DNA of 64,000 nucleotides from Nymphaea colorata. Lineage: Eukaryota > Streptophyta > Magnoliopsida > Nymphaeales > Nymphaeaceae. The notes beneath the pieces are model-generated. The model searched no databases and was not told the DNA's origin. It saw only the letters and a list, made by a program, of their open reading frames with translations. Of this stretch, positions 63,597 through 64,000 are shown piece after piece. How positions within the stretch are numbered: position 1 is the first letter of the stretch; each line of letters opens with the position of its first letter. The DNA lies in assembly GCF_008831285.2 (NCBI RefSeq), contig NC_045140.1:21016370-21080369 (forward strand). Reading direction: 5' to 3'. Made by a program: the position numbers and the translations under genes.

Positions 63597-64000
63597 ATAC
63601 CTACCTTTTCGTCTTTTAGCAATAATTTTATCTTATTTAATTCGTAACAGGAGCGTACAATGAATTAGATCAGACGATGCCCCTTCTCACTATCATTTCA
63701 ATGTCGAATTCACGGTTCTCACTATAAGAAATCGAACCAAAACTGACAAGTTCTTCGGCTGTAAAATTCATAAATAAGGAACGCATCACGCCATCTGATA
63801 CTTAGGACATCTTTGATTCATGAAACAATATCACGTGATTGGGTACATGGACATGAAGTTGATCAATGAATTATAAGTGGCAACTGGCAGCTTCCCAAGG
63901 AACAGCTAGTGTGCAGAATACAAGATTACATTTCCATTGAGACGAAACATTCACAAATTTCTCTTATAACAATCACATTTTATTTGCTCCTTGTTTGTTT
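63597..64000 (-). pseudogene. P450 copy C promoter remnant, unit boundary
   Basis: 63597-63830 closely resembles the promoter of the intact gene at 58748-58950 (ttttcgtcttttagcaataa at the left edge, catctgatac further on). 63905-64000 resembles 59060-59165 (gtgtgcagaatacaagattaca). The window ends where the 3' side of a further unit should begin, so the array may continue beyond 64000. Confidence 0.75.

Noticed and set aside
1-64000. CRISPR array, operon-like cluster or prokaryotic defence system
   Set aside because: All tandem repeats lack regular unique spacers, and the genes are spliced plant genes. Nothing prokaryotic is seen.

Overview
This is a piece of nuclear DNA from a flowering plant. 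The evidence is AT-rich intergenic DNA, GT-AG introns of roughly 60 bp to 1.8 kb, a complete plant-type SMG1 gene, a RUS1-type DUF647 gene, a CYP82-like P450, plant LINE remnants and many (GA)n and (TA)n tracts. SMG1 is known to be missing from Arabidopsis thaliana but present in most plants. The species cannot be named from sequence alone.

Layout. 1-4.9 kb is mostly intergenic, with a possible decayed exon near 3.4-3.6 kb. At 5.3-6.6 kb (+) there is a single-exon seven-blade WD40 protein of the JINGUBANG type. At 10.7-16.6 kb (-) there is a ten-exon RUS1-like gene that joins into one 545-codon frame. 16.7-23.9 kb has no intact gene, but 20.8-21.5 kb holds an internally deleted RPN3 (26S proteasome subunit) pseudogene. 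At 24.0-24.2 kb (-) there is a small 75-aa plant protein with a TATA box upstream. 27.65-47.82 kb (-) is the full SMG1 kinase gene: 15 coding exons, 11,478 nt, about 3,825 aa. 47.8-55.2 kb is intergenic, with two orphan exon-like islands, a 32-bp minisatellite, a MITE-like palindrome-rich element, a perfect 124-bp duplication and a 61-bp tandem array.

55.2-64 kb is a decaying tandem P450 array. An intact two-exon CYP82-like gene (513 aa) lies at 55.29-58.63 kb. Two broken copies follow at 59.2-59.6 kb and 63.3-64 kb. A 2-kb internally deleted LINE bounded by a 9-10 bp target duplication sits inside the middle copy.

The intact genes do not form a pathway. They cover nonsense-mediated mRNA decay (SMG1), UV-B/root signalling (RUS1), WD40 scaffolding and oxidative specialised metabolism (P450). 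No new defence system, CRISPR array or operon-like unit is visible. The most unusual content is structural: pseudogenes, nested insertion and tandem repeats. All exon boundaries below were joined by hand from GT-AG sites, frame continuity and remembered family sequences. No alignment or transcript data were available.
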